Below, in pieces: positions 15,896-25,154 of a DNA stretch of 64,000 nucleotides. The stretch lies in NCBI RefSeq assembly GCF_031954365.1, contig NZ_JAUSVZ010000001.1. One strand, given 5' to 3'. The position numbers and the translations under genes were made by a program. The notes beneath the pieces are model-generated. The model saw only the letters and a list, made by a program, of their open reading frames with translations, was not told the origin of the DNA and ran no database searches. Position 1 is the first letter of the stretch. The number at the start of each line of letters is the position of its first letter. This DNA is from Brevibacillus aydinogluensis (GTDB lineage Bacteria > Bacillota > Bacilli > Brevibacillales > Brevibacillaceae).

Positions 15896-16924
15896 ATGTT
15901 ATCGGAACGCCAACGACTGATTCTCAATGCGATTGTCGATAATTACATTCATTCCGCCGAACCCGTAGGCTCACGCACCATCTCCAAACGGGAGGACATC
16001 GGTTTCAGCTCCGCGACCATCCGCAACGAGATGGCTGATCTGGAAGAACTCGGGTACCTGGAACAGCCGCATACATCAGCTGGCCGCGTTCCCTCCACGA
16101 AAGGGTACCGCTTTTACGTCGACAACTTGATCAAACCGCACATGTTGAGTGAGTTGGAGTTGAGCAAACTGAAACAGCTGTTTGCCGAACGGATTCATCA
16201 CTTTGAGAAGGTGATCGACTACACTGCTCAAATTCTCTCGCACGTGACCAACTACACGGCCATCGTGTTGGGTCCGGAGATTTTCGAGCATCGGCTGAAA
16301 CACATTCAGATCGTTCCCCTGAATGAAACACAGGCAGTGGCCATCGTGGTCACAAACACCGGCCGCGTGGAAAACAAGCTGATTGACATGCCGCAGGGCG
16401 TTCGACCGCAGGAGATCGAGAAGCTGGTCAACCTGCTGAACAGCAAGCTGAGCGACGTGCCGCTGTGGCAGCTTCGCCAGCGCATGTATCTGGAAGTGGC
16501 GGGCGAGATGCGGCGTCATGTGGAGCAGTACGAAGAGATGCTGCGGATTCTGGAAGAGTCTCTCCAGCGGAAGGAAGGCGAACGCGTCTATCTCCGTGGT
16601 GCGACCAAGATCATGGATCAGCCGGAGTTCCGCGACGTGGACAAAGTGAAGGACATCTTGGAACTGCTGGAACAAAACGATCAACTGGTCCACTTGTTCG
16701 GACCTCCGAGTGAGGGCATCACCGTTCGCATCGGACAGGAAAACCAGCTTGACGCGATGAAGGAATGCAGCATCATCACCACCGCCTATTACATCGGCGG
16801 CAAGCCGGTCGGGACGGTGGGAATCCTGGGGCCGACGCGGATGGAGTACAGCCGGGTGATCACCGTGCTCAACTATCTGGCGGAAGGTCTGTCGCGTATG
16901 CTGACATCGCAGTTTGAGAAATAG
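15896..16924 (+). CDS. hrcA: heat-inducible transcription repressor HrcA
   Basis: Represses its own operon by binding CIRCE; its activity depends on GroEL. 342 residues from ATG 15896. The N-terminal winged helix includes LSERQRLILNAIVDNYIHSA and GFSSATIRNEMADLEELGYL; the central GAF-like dimer domain and C-terminal ITVLNYLAEGLSRML block are typical. An in-frame GTG further upstream lies inside the CIRCE element and is rejected; GGGGGCGAAG serves as ribosome binding site. Confidence 0.96.
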   Translation: MLSERQRLILNAIVDNYIHSAEPVGSRTISKREDIGFSSATIRNEMADLEELGYLEQPHTSAGRVPSTKGYRFYVDNLIKPHMLSELELSKLKQLFAERIHHFEKVIDYTAQILSHVTNYTAIVLGPEIFEHRLKHIQIVPLNETQAVAIVVTNTGRVENKLIDMPQGVRPQEIEKLVNLLNSKLSDVPLWQLRQRMYLEVAGEMRRHVEQYEEMLRILEESLQRKEGERVYLRGATKIMDQPEFRDVDKVKDILELLEQNDQLVHLFGPPSEGITVRIGQENQLDAMKECSIITTAYYIGGKPVGTVGILGPTRMEYSRVITVLNYLAEGLSRMLTSQFEK

Positions 16925-16995
16925 TAGAAATCGTAATGGAGTGAAAGGCTGACCCGGTGCAGCGGCAGCGGACAGCCTGGGGAGGTATCGGAACG

Positions 16996-17580
16996 TTGAA
17001 CGAGGACAAACTGACGCGAGACCACGAACAGGAAGCGGAAGCGGCAGCAGCCGAGCAGCAGGAAACCGCTGACCAGGAGCAGCAGGAAGCCGCCGCACAA
17101 GAGCAGGAGCCGGCGGCAGAGATCGACTGGCAGCAGGAAGCGGAACGCTGGAAGGCACAGGCGGAAGAAAATCATAACCGCATGCTGCGCGCCTTGGCCG
17201 ACATGGAAAACCTCAGGCGGCGGACGCGCAAGGAGCAGGAGGATCTGGCCAAATACGCCTCGCTCAAGGTTATCTCGGAGCTTCTGCCCGTGATTGACAA
17301 CTTTGAACGCGCGCTGAGTGCTGACAAGGATTCGATGACGGTCGAATCCCTGCTCGAAGGGGTCAACATGGTGTACCGCCAGATGTTGCAGATCTTTGAA
17401 CGGGAAGGCTTGACGGCGATCCAGGCGACAGGCCAGCCCTTTGATCCCAACGTCCATCAGGCGGTAATGCAGGCCCAAGACCCGGCATACGAATCGGGCG
17501 TGGTCGTGGAGGAATTCCAAAAAGGCTACCTCTTCAAGGATCGCGTCATCCGTCCTGCGATGGTCAAGGTAAACGCCTGA
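16996..17580 (+). CDS. grpE: nucleotide exchange factor GrpE
   Basis: Releases ADP from DnaK. 194 residues from a TTG start at 16996, chosen because GGAGGT lies at 16981-16986; an in-frame GTG at 16957 is possible but has a weaker site. The N-terminal 45 residues are an unusually Gln/Glu/Ala-rich low-complexity stretch, followed by the long dimerising coiled coil (WKAQAEENHNRMLRALADMENLRRR-type, about 50-90) and the C-terminal beta domain with EGLTAI and FDPNVHQAVM. It lies between hrcA and dnaK. Confidence 0.95.
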   Translation: MNEDKLTRDHEQEAEAAAAEQQETADQEQQEAAAQEQEPAAEIDWQQEAERWKAQAEENHNRMLRALADMENLRRRTRKEQEDLAKYASLKVISELLPVIDNFERALSADKDSMTVESLLEGVNMVYRQMLQIFEREGLTAIQATGQPFDPNVHQAVMQAQDPAYESGVVVEEFQKGYLFKDRVIRPAMVKVNA

Positions 17581-17631
17581 TTGTACTTAAGATAATTCCA
17601 GTTGGACAGAAGTGTAAGGAGGATATCCAGT

Positions 17632-19470
17632 ATGAGTCGCGTTATCGGTATTGACCTTGGAACCACAAACTCTTGCGTAGCCGTGATGGAAGGCGGCGAA
17701 CCGGTCGTCATCGCCAATGCGGAGGGCAGCCGCACTACGCCGTCCGTCGTCGCGTTTAAAAACGGCGAGCGGATCGTGGGAGAAGCGGCCAAACGTCAAG
17801 CCATCACCAACCCGGACAACACGGTGATCTCCATTAAACGCCACATGGGAACCAACCACAAGGTAACCCTGGAGGGCAAGGAGTACACGCCGCAGGAAAT
17901 TTCGGCGATGATTCTGCAAAAACTGAAAGCCGACGCGGAAGCATACCTGGGCGAACCGGTCACCAAAGCGGTAATTACCGTTCCGGCTTACTTTAACGAC
18001 AGCCAGCGTCAAGCGACCAAGGACGCCGGCAGGATCGCCGGTTTGGAAGTGCTCCGCATCGTCAACGAACCGACAGCGGCTGCACTGGCGTACGGCATCG
18101 AAAAAACGGAAGACCAAACCGTGCTCGTCTACGACCTGGGCGGCGGTACCTTCGACGTTTCCATTCTGGAGCTGTCTGACGGCTTCTTTGAAGTAAAAGC
18201 CACCTCCGGCGACAACCTCCTGGGCGGTGACGACTTTGACCAGGTGATCATCGACTACCTGGTAAGCGAGTTTAAAAAGGAACACGGCATCGATCTGTCC
18301 CAGGATCGCATGGCGATGCAGCGTTTGAAAGACGCCGCGGAAAAAGCGAAAAAAGACCTTTCCGGCGTGCTGACCACGACCATCTCGCTGCCGTTCATCA
18401 CCGCGGACGCGACCGGTCCAAAGCACCTGGAGGTAAACCTGACCCGCGCCAAGTTTGAAGAACTGTCCGCGCACCTGGTAGAGCGCACCATGGGACCGAC
18501 TCGCCAGGCGCTGCAAGATGCGGGACTGAGCCCGAGCGACATCGACCGCGTCATCCTCGTCGGCGGTTCCACGCGGATTCCGGCCGTACAGGAGGCCATT
18601 AAGAAATTTATCGGCAAAGAGCCGCACAAAGGGGTTAACCCGGACGAAGTGGTGGCGCTGGGCGCAGCCGTTCAGGCAGGCGTGCTGACCGGTGATGTGA
18701 AGGATGTTGTGCTGCTTGACGTAACACCGCTGTCTCTGGGTATCGAAACGCTGGGCGGCGTGTTTACCAAGCTGATTGAGCGCAACACGACGATCCCGAC
18801 CAGCAAATCGCAGATTTTCTCTACGGCTGCCGACAACCAAACCTCCGTGGAAATCCACGTACTGCAGGGCGAACGTCCGATGGCAGCCGACAACAAGACG
18901 CTGGGCCGCTTCACCCTGTCCGACATTCCGCCGGCTCCGCGCGGCGTTCCGCAAATCGAGGTAACGTTTGACATCGACGCCAACGGGATTGTGAACGTGC
19001 GCGCCAAAGACCTCGGCACCGGCAAGGAGCAGCGCATCACCATCACGTCCAACTCCGGCCTGACGGACGAAGAGATCGAGCGCATGGTGAAAGAGGCTGA
19101 GCTGAACGCAGAGGCGGACAGAAAGCGCAAGGAGGAAGTAGAGCTCCGCAACGAAGCGGATCAGCTGGTCTTCACGACCGAAAAGACCCTGAAAGAAGTG
19201 GAAGGCAAGGTGGATCAGGCGGAGATCGACAAGGCCAACGAAGCCAAGGACAAACTGAAAAAGGCGTTGGAAGGCGGCAAGATCGACGAGATCAAGACCG
19301 CCAAGGACGAACTGTCCCAGGTCATTCAACAAATCTCCGTGAAACTGTACGAACAGGCCGCTCAAGCCGCTCAGGCAGCACAAAACGCGGCTGGCCAAGG
19401 CGCATCCGGCGAACCGAAAAAAGACAACGTCGTCGATGCTGACTACGAGGTCGTCGACGACAAGAAGTAA
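17632..19470 (+). CDS. dnaK: chaperone protein DnaK (Hsp70)
   Basis: ATP-dependent chaperone, 612 residues. Nucleotide-binding motifs: GIDLGTTNSC at the N-terminus, PAYFNDSQRQATKDAG, VNEPTAAALAYG, DLGGGTFDVS and VGGSTRIPAVQ. The substrate-binding domain begins after the linker VVLLDVTPLSLGIET near residue 365, and the tail ends DADYEVVDDKK. The ATG at 17632 follows AAGGAGGATATC; earlier in-frame codons lack such a site. It is the third gene of the CIRCE-controlled operon and is closed by a strong terminator. Confidence 0.98.
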   Translation: MSRVIGIDLGTTNSCVAVMEGGEPVVIANAEGSRTTPSVVAFKNGERIVGEAAKRQAITNPDNTVISIKRHMGTNHKVTLEGKEYTPQEISAMILQKLKADAEAYLGEPVTKAVITVPAYFNDSQRQATKDAGRIAGLEVLRIVNEPTAAALAYGIEKTEDQTVLVYDLGGGTFDVSILELSDGFFEVKATSGDNLLGGDDFDQVIIDYLVSEFKKEHGIDLSQDRMAMQRLKDAAEKAKKDLSGVLTTTISLPFITADATGPKHLEVNLTRAKFEELSAHLVERTMGPTRQALQDAGLSPSDIDRVILVGGSTRIPAVQEAIKKFIGKEPHKGVNPDEVVALGAAVQAGVLTGDVKDVVLLDVTPLSLGIETLGGVFTKLIERNTTIPTSKSQIFSTAADNQTSVEIHVLQGERPMAADNKTLGRFTLSDIPPAPRGVPQIEVTFDIDANGIVNVRAKDLGTGKEQRITITSNSGLTDEEIERMVKEAELNAEADRKRKEEVELRNEADQLVFTTEKTLKEVEGKVDQAEIDKANEAKDKLKKALEGGKIDEIKTAKDELSQVIQQISVKLYEQAAQAAQAAQNAAGQGASGEPKKDNVVDADYEVVDDKK

Positions 19471-19483
19471 CCGAGTGTGAACG

Positions 19484-19525
19484 AAAAAAAGTCAAAGTCA
19501 CGGAATGCTGACTTTGACTTTTTTT
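19484..19525 (+). terminator. strong intrinsic terminator between dnaK and dnaJ
   Basis: GTCAAAGTCA (19491-19500) pairs perfectly with TGACTTTGAC (19509-19518) around an eight-base loop, extended by A7/T7 pairing, and ends in seven T. It separates dnaJ from the hrcA operon, at least in part. Confidence 0.85.
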
Positions 19526-19579
19526 CAAGTCAGTCACATGCTATGATAACAGTTGACTGTCATGGGAGTGATCGAGCAG

Positions 19580-20710
19580 ATGAAACGGGATTACTATGAG
19601 GTGCTGGGTGTCTCCAAGGGAGCGGATGCCGACGAGATCAAGAAGGCGTACCGCAAGTTGGCGCGCCAGTACCACCCCGACGTCAACAAGGCGCCGGATG
19701 CGGAAGAGAAGTTCAAGGAAGTAAAAGAAGCGTACGATGTCCTCTCTGACCCGCAAAAGCGTGCCCAGTACGACCGGTTCGGCCATCAAGACCCCAGCCA
19801 GGGCTTTGGCGGCGGGTTCGGCGGATTTGACACGTCCGGCATGGGCGGCTTTGGGGACATTTTTGACATGTTTTTTGGCGGCGGCAGACGGTCCAACCCG
19901 AATGCGCCGAGAAAAGGGGCGGATCTGCAGTTTGGGTTGTCGATTGACTTCACGGATGCCGTCTTCGGCAAGGAAACGGACGTGGAGATTCCCAAAGAGG
20001 CGGAGTGCGACACCTGCCGTGGCACGGGAGCGAAGCCGGGTTCCGGCATAGAGACATGCAAGACGTGCGGCGGCACCGGTCAGCAGGAAGTGGTGGCAAA
20101 TACCCCGTTTGGCCGCATCGTGAACCGTCGCGTGTGCCCGACCTGCGAAGGCAAGGGCAAGGTGGTCAAGGAGAAGTGTACATCCTGCCGCGGTACGGGC
20201 CGGGTGAAGGTGCGCCGCAAAATTCACCTCAACATTCCGGCAGGCGTCGACGACGGAGCACAGCTTCGCGTCGCGGGCGAAGGCGAACCGGGCATAAACG
20301 GCGGCCCTCCCGGCGACTTGTACGTCGTGCTGCGGGTGAAGCCGCACGAGTTTTTTGAAAGGGAAGGCAACGACATCTACTGCGAAGTGCCGCTCACCTT
20401 TGCCCAGGCAGCGCTCGGGGACGAAATTGAAGTGCCGACGGTCGACGGCCGGGTTAAATTGAAGATTCCCGCCGGTACGCAGACGGAGACTTTTTTCCGG
20501 CTGCGGGGCAAAGGGGTGCCGTACCTGCGCGGAAGCGGCCGCGGCGACCAGCATGTGAAGGTGCGCGTCGTCACCCCGACCAAGCTGAACGAGCGGCAAA
20601 AGGAACTTCTTCGCGAATTCGCCTCCCTGTCTGGTGAGTCGATAAGCGGGTACGGCGTGGAAGATGAGGGTTTTTTTGAAAAAATGAAGCGGGCGTTCCG
20701 CGGCGAGTAG
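19580..20710 (+). CDS. dnaJ: chaperone protein DnaJ (Hsp40, type I)
   Basis: Co-chaperone that stimulates DnaK ATPase and holds unfolded clients. 376 residues. The J-domain spans about 1-70 with the HPD motif (ARQYHPDVNK). A Gly/Phe-rich linker follows (GFGGGFGGFDTSGMGGFG), then four CxxCxGxG zinc repeats (CDTCRGTG, CKTCGGTG, CPTCEGKG, CTSCRGTG) near 140-210 and the C-terminal client-binding domains. ATG 19580 begins the conserved MKRDYYEVLGV; upstream in-frame starts are less likely. The 54 bases between terminator and coding start hold only a TATGAT with no good -35. Confidence 0.97.
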   Translation: MKRDYYEVLGVSKGADADEIKKAYRKLARQYHPDVNKAPDAEEKFKEVKEAYDVLSDPQKRAQYDRFGHQDPSQGFGGGFGGFDTSGMGGFGDIFDMFFGGGRRSNPNAPRKGADLQFGLSIDFTDAVFGKETDVEIPKEAECDTCRGTGAKPGSGIETCKTCGGTGQQEVVANTPFGRIVNRRVCPTCEGKGKVVKEKCTSCRGTGRVKVRRKIHLNIPAGVDDGAQLRVAGEGEPGINGGPPGDLYVVLRVKPHEFFEREGNDIYCEVPLTFAQAALGDEIEVPTVDGRVKLKIPAGTQTETFFRLRGKGVPYLRGSGRGDQHVKVRVVTPTKLNERQKELLREFASLSGESISGYGVEDEGFFEKMKRAFRGE

Positions 20711-20775
20711 CCGGGAATCGCGTCTGTCAGCGAGACGTTGGCAGAACATGAGCAAAATTGGGGAGTTGGTAGTTC

Positions 20776-21717
20776 ATGAAATGGTCGGAAATCAGTATCC
20801 ACACGACAGCGGAGGCAGTGGAAGCAGTGTCCAACCTGCTATACGAGATGGGGGCCAACGGTGTCGTCATTGAAGACCCCGAGGTGCTGCATCGCGATTG
20901 GGATACGCCGTTTGGTGAAATCTACCAGCTCTCCCCGGATGATTTTCCGGACGAGGGCGTATTCGTCAAGGCGTATCTGCCGATGGATTCGAGTCAGCTG
21001 GTCGACGTGTTGGATGAGCTGAAGGAGCAGCTCAGCCACCTGACCGACTACGGTCTCGACATCGGCAAAGGCACGATTGCCGTCAATGACGTGCACGAAG
21101 ACGAGTGGGCCCACGCCTGGAAAAAGTATTACAAACCGGTCAACGTCTCCGAGCGGATGACGATCAAACCGGTCTGGGAGGCATACGAGCCGAAGCGGCC
21201 AGACGAGATCATCATCGAGATGGACCCGGGCATGGCCTTCGGCACCGGCACCCATCCGACGACGATTCTCTGCCTGCGCGCGTTGGAAAAATACCTGCAG
21301 CCCGGCGACCGCGTCTACGACGTAGGGACGGGAACGGCCATCCTCAGCATCGCCGCCGTCAAACTGGGCGCCGACCACGTGCTGGCGATGGATCTGGACG
21401 AGGTGGCGGTCCGCTCCGCGGAGGCCAACATCGAACTGAACGGCGTCCACGAGCGGATCACCGTCCGGCAGAACAACCTGCTGGACGGAGTGGACGAGCA
21501 GGTCGACCTGGTGGTGGCCAATATTCTCGCAGAAGTGATCGTCCGCTTTACCGACGACGTATATCGCGTGCTGAAACCGGGTGGGGTGTTCATCGCGTCC
21601 GGGATCATCGCCGCGCGGGAAGCGGATGTGAAAGCGGCAATGGAGGCGTCCGGCCTTGAACTCGTGGAAACCATTTTCATCGATGACTGGGTAGCAATTG
21701 TGGCAAAAAAACGGTAG
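20776..21717 (+). CDS. prmA: ribosomal protein L11 methyltransferase PrmA
   Basis: SAM-dependent enzyme that trimethylates ribosomal protein L11. 313 residues. The N-terminal L11-recognition domain (MKWSEISIHTTAEAVEAVSN) is joined to a class I methyltransferase domain with EMDPGMAFGTGTHPTT, motif I VYDVGTGTAILSIAA near residue 180 and the NILAEVI catalytic-region block. It follows dnaJ by 65 bases and precedes rsmE, the order of B. subtilis yqeT-yqeU. Confidence 0.96.
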   Translation: MKWSEISIHTTAEAVEAVSNLLYEMGANGVVIEDPEVLHRDWDTPFGEIYQLSPDDFPDEGVFVKAYLPMDSSQLVDVLDELKEQLSHLTDYGLDIGKGTIAVNDVHEDEWAHAWKKYYKPVNVSERMTIKPVWEAYEPKRPDEIIIEMDPGMAFGTGTHPTTILCLRALEKYLQPGDRVYDVGTGTAILSIAAVKLGADHVLAMDLDEVAVRSAEANIELNGVHERITVRQNNLLDGVDEQVDLVVANILAEVIVRFTDDVYRVLKPGGVFIASGIIAAREADVKAAMEASGLELVETIFIDDWVAIVAKKR

Positions 21718-21735
21718 AATAGTGAGGTTGGCGAG

Positions 21736-22479
21736 ATGCAAAGATATTTTGTCGAGCCACACCTCTTTTCCGAACAAGAGGTAACGATTGTCGGCGACGA
21801 CGTTCATCATATCGTAAACGTGATGCGGGCCAAACCCGGCGAGAAAATCGTCGTGTGCGACGGGGCGGGCCGTTCGGCTGTCGCTCAGCTCGTCTCCCTG
21901 TCCGCAAAAGAAGTGACAGCATCGATCGTCCAGTTCCTGGACGAGCAGACGGAACTGCCGATCCGCATTACCATCGGACAGGGACTGCCGAAGGGCGAGA
22001 AGATGGAGTGGATATTGCAAAAGGGGACGGAAATGGGGGCGCATGCCTTTTTTCCGTTTACCTCCGAACGCACCATCGTCAAGCTGGACGCCAAAAAAGA
22101 GGCGAAGAAGCTGGAGCGCTGGCGCAAGATTGTCAAGGAGGCGGCGGAACAATCCCACCGGGCGGTGCTGCCGGAGATTCTGCCGCCTGCGTCGTTTCGA
22201 CAAGCAATCGCGTCGGCCGCCGGTTACACGCAGCGTGTGATCGCCTATGAAAAGGAAGGCGGCTCTACGCTTCATCAGGTCTTTGCCGGCATGAGTCCGG
22301 GAGAGTCGCTCTTTGTGCTGATCGGGCCGGAAGGAGGCTTTTCTTTGGACGAGGTGAAGCAGGCAGAGTTGATGGGCTTTCAGTCCGTATCACTCGGTCC
22401 GCGCATCCTGCGCACGGAGACGGCCAGCCAGTACGTGCTGGCAGCCGCATCGTACCAGTTTGAACGCCTGGCCCCGTAG
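21736..22479 (+). CDS. rsmE: 16S rRNA (uracil-1498-N3)-methyltransferase RsmE
   Basis: Methylates U1498 of 16S rRNA. 247 residues. It has the N-terminal PUA-like domain (MQRYFVEPHLFSEQEVTIVG, HHIVNVMRAKPG) and a SPOUT-knot C-terminal domain with QKGTEMGA, LIGPEGGFSLDE and LGPRILRTETA, which bind SAM. It starts 18 bases after prmA and is probably cotranscribed. Confidence 0.96.
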   Translation: MQRYFVEPHLFSEQEVTIVGDDVHHIVNVMRAKPGEKIVVCDGAGRSAVAQLVSLSAKEVTASIVQFLDEQTELPIRITIGQGLPKGEKMEWILQKGTEMGAHAFFPFTSERTIVKLDAKKEAKKLERWRKIVKEAAEQSHRAVLPEILPPASFRQAIASAAGYTQRVIAYEKEGGSTLHQVFAGMSPGESLFVLIGPEGGFSLDEVKQAELMGFQSVSLGPRILRTETASQYVLAAASYQFERLAP

Positions 22480-22525
22480 AGCGCGTAAGATGGGTCAAGG
22501 CTACTTACAGAAAGGAGGAAGCGCC

Positions 22526-23884
22526 ATGTCTACGGTTGCTTTCCATACATTGGGCTGCAAAGTGAACAGTTATGAGACGGAAGCGATCTGGCAGCTGTTT
22601 AAGGCCAACGGCTACGAGCGGGTGGACTTTGAACAGGACGGCGCCGACGTCTACGTGATCAATACGTGCACGGTGACCAATACCGGAGACAAGAAGAGCC
22701 GTCAGGTCATCCGCCGTGCCATTCGCCGCAATCCTGACGCGATTGTCGCGGTGACAGGTTGCTACGCGCAAACTTCCCCCGGGGAAATTGCGCAAATCCC
22801 GGGTGTAGATATCATCGTCGGCACACAGGGCCGCGAGAAACTGATCGAATACGTGGAGCAAATCCGCCGGGAGCGCCAACCGATCAACGCGGTCAGCAAC
22901 ATCATGAAGGCGCGCGAGTTTGAAGAACTGGACGTCCCGTCGTTTACGGATCGCACGCGCGCGTCCCTGAAGATTCAGGAAGGCTGCAACAATTTCTGCA
23001 CCTTCTGCATCATCCCCTGGGCACGCGGCCTGATGCGCTCCCGCAAACCGGAGAGCGTTCTCGAACAGGCCCGGAAGCTGGTCGATGCCGGGTATCTGGA
23101 GATCGTGCTGACCGGTATCCACACCGGCGGTTACGGCGAGGATCTGGAGAACTACAACCTGGCCAAACTGCTCGTGGATCTGCATCAGGTGGAGGGACTG
23201 AAGCGGATTCGCATCAGCTCCATCGAAGCCAGCCAGATTACTGACGAAGTGATTGATGTGATCAACAATTCGGATCGCGTCTGCCGTCATCTGCACGTGC
23301 CCCTGCAAGCGGGCGACGATGAGGTGCTGAAGCGGATGCGCCGCAAGTACACCACGGCGGAATTCTACGAAAAGATGGTGAAAGTGCGCGAAGCACTGCC
23401 AGGCGTCGCCCTGACAACCGACGTGATCGTCGGCTTCCCGGGCGAAACGGAACAGCAGTTCCAAAACACCTACGATTTCATCAAAACCGTGGGGTTTGCC
23501 GAACTGCACGTCTTCCCGTACTCCATGCGCACCGGTACGCCGGCTGCCCGCATGCCGGATCAGATTCCGGAAGAGGTGAAGCATGAGCGGGTCGCCCGAC
23601 TGCTGGAGCTGAACCAGCAGCTGACGCTGGCATACGCCAAGCAGTTTGTCGGCGAAGTGCTGGAAGTGATTCCCGAACGCCCGTACAAGGAAGACCCGGA
23701 CAGCGGCTTGCTGATGGGGTATTCCGACAACTATTTGAATGTGGTTTTCCCAGGCGATGCGTCGATGATCGGCAACATCTGCAAGGTCCGGCTGGATGAA
23801 CCCGGCTCCGAATACTGCAACGGCACGCTTGTCCGCGTACTGGACAACGAGCGTCCTGTGCAACTGAAGGAACGGGCGATATGA
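22526..23884 (+). CDS. mtaB: tRNA t6A37 methylthiotransferase MtaB
   Basis: Radical SAM enzyme that converts t6A37 to ms2t6A37 in tRNA. 452 residues. The N-terminal UPF0004 domain carries three cluster-binding Cys: TLGCKVNSYE, NTCTVTN and VTGCYAQ. The radical SAM motif CNNFCTFCIIPWARG lies near residue 155, and a C-terminal TRAM-like domain binds RNA. Start is ATG 22526 after AAAGGAGGAAG; an upstream extension overlaps rsmE and is rejected. Its last four bases overlap the next gene (ATGA). Confidence 0.96.
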   Translation: MSTVAFHTLGCKVNSYETEAIWQLFKANGYERVDFEQDGADVYVINTCTVTNTGDKKSRQVIRRAIRRNPDAIVAVTGCYAQTSPGEIAQIPGVDIIVGTQGREKLIEYVEQIRRERQPINAVSNIMKAREFEELDVPSFTDRTRASLKIQEGCNNFCTFCIIPWARGLMRSRKPESVLEQARKLVDAGYLEIVLTGIHTGGYGEDLENYNLAKLLVDLHQVEGLKRIRISSIEASQITDEVIDVINNSDRVCRHLHVPLQAGDDEVLKRMRRKYTTAEFYEKMVKVREALPGVALTTDVIVGFPGETEQQFQNTYDFIKTVGFAELHVFPYSMRTGTPAARMPDQIPEEVKHERVARLLELNQQLTLAYAKQFVGEVLEVIPERPYKEDPDSGLLMGYSDNYLNVVFPGDASMIGNICKVRLDEPGSEYCNGTLVRVLDNERPVQLKERAI

Positions 23885-24309
23885 AAGAGGTATCAGCGGG
23901 CGGCGTCGTCTACCGCTTTCACGACGAAGAACTGCTGCTGTTGCTGATTGAAGACCGCTACGGCAAGGTGACGCTGGCCAAGGGAAAACAGGAACTGGGC
24001 GAGACTATTGAGGAAGCGGCACTCCGGGAAGTGCTGGAGGAGACGGGAATCCGCGGGGTGCTCGGAGAAAAGCTGGACACGATTTATTACGACTACCAGC
24101 ACGCAGTAACGGGAGAAGTGGTCAACAAGGAAGTCCACTATTTTCTGGTGGAGGCGTACACGACGGAAATTACCGTGCAGGTGGAGGAGATTAACGACGT
24201 TCACTGGTACACGCCGCTGGAAGCGTGGGCGCTCCAGCAGGAGCGAGGGTACCGCAACAACGACGACGTCCTGCGCAAGGCTTTGCAACATTTCGGGATC
24301 GAGGTGTGA
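23881..24309 (+). CDS. Nudix hydrolase
   Basis: Hydrolyses a nucleoside-diphosphate-linked substrate not identifiable here. 142 residues. The Nudix box reads GKQELGETIEEAALREVLEETGI near residue 39, with all conserved Gly, Glu, Arg and Glu residues of GX5EX7REUXEEXGU (X, any residue). It overlaps the mtaB stop codon by ATGA, so translation is probably coupled, and deoC follows closely. An uninterrupted short protein, normal for the family. Confidence 0.92.
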   Translation: MKEVSAGGVVYRFHDEELLLLLIEDRYGKVTLAKGKQELGETIEEAALREVLEETGIRGVLGEKLDTIYYDYQHAVTGEVVNKEVHYFLVEAYTTEITVQVEEINDVHWYTPLEAWALQQERGYRNNDDVLRKALQHFGIEV

Positions 24310-24314
24310 GAAGG

Positions 24315-24980
24315 ATGAACCTGAACAAGTACATTGACCATACCCTGCTGAAGCCGGAAACGACGGCAGCGATGATCGACAAGCTGTGCGCCGAAGCAAA
24401 AGAACACGACTTTGCTTCCGTCTGCGTCAACCCCACTTGGGTAAAGCGCTGCGCCGAGCTGCTGAAAGGCACTGATGTAAAGGTGTGCACGGTCATCGGG
24501 TTCCCGCTGGGAGCCAGCACTCCGGCGGTGAAAGCGGCGGAAACCCGTGACGCGATTGCAAACGGCGCTGCGGAAGTGGACATGGTCCTCAATATCGGTG
24601 CGCTGAAATCCGGCGATCTGGAGCTGGTAAAAGCGGATGTGAAAGCCGTCAAGGAAGCGGCTGGCAGCGTTTTGGTCAAAGTGATTCTGGAAACGGGCCT
24701 GTTAACGGACGAAGAAAAAGTGACCGCCTGCAAGCTGTGCGTTGAAGCAGGCGCCGATTACGTCAAAACCTCCACCGGATTCGGACACGGCGGTGCCACC
24801 GTGGAAGATATCGCCCTGATGCGCAAAACAGTGGGGCCGAATATTGGCGTGAAAGCCTCCGGCGGTGTGCGCGACCGCGCGACGGCGCTTGCGATGATCG
24901 AAGCGGGAGCGAGCCGCATTGGCACCAGTTCCGGCGTCGCGATCGTGACGGGCGCAAACGCGGGTGGCAGCGGTTACTGA
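24315..24980 (+). CDS. deoC: deoxyribose-phosphate aldolase
   Basis: Cleaves 2-deoxyribose 5-phosphate to glyceraldehyde 3-phosphate and acetaldehyde in deoxynucleoside breakdown. 221 residues, normal. Begins MNLNKYIDHTLLKPETTAAM, as in the family. The Schiff-base Lys is in VLVKVILETGLL and the second conserved Lys in YVKTSTGFG; GVKASGGVRDRATALAMIEA closes the TIM barrel. ATG 24315 follows GAGGTG. It is the last gene before a terminator. Confidence 0.96.
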   Translation: MNLNKYIDHTLLKPETTAAMIDKLCAEAKEHDFASVCVNPTWVKRCAELLKGTDVKVCTVIGFPLGASTPAVKAAETRDAIANGAAEVDMVLNIGALKSGDLELVKADVKAVKEAAGSVLVKVILETGLLTDEEKVTACKLCVEAGADYVKTSTGFGHGGATVEDIALMRKTVGPNIGVKASGGVRDRATALAMIEAGASRIGTSSGVAIVTGANAGGSGY

Positions 24981-24990
24981 CACGTAAGGA

Positions 24991-25022
24991 AAGCCTGACC
25001 GTATGAGTGGTCGGGCTTTTTT
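24991..25022 (+). terminator. intrinsic terminator after deoC
   Basis: AAGCCTGACC (24991-25000) pairs with GGTCGGGCTT (25009-25018) with one G-U pair and an eight-base loop, followed by T residues. Confidence 0.8.
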
Positions 25023-25154
25023 CTGCAGGTGGGTCACACCTCTGCTCTGCAGGATGTGACAAAGTGTCTGAAGTGCGGATATTGGCGAAGTGAACCGCCT
25101 GACAAATCCCGGTGTAACCATATGGACAAAAACCGGGTGGAAGGAGCGCATCAC

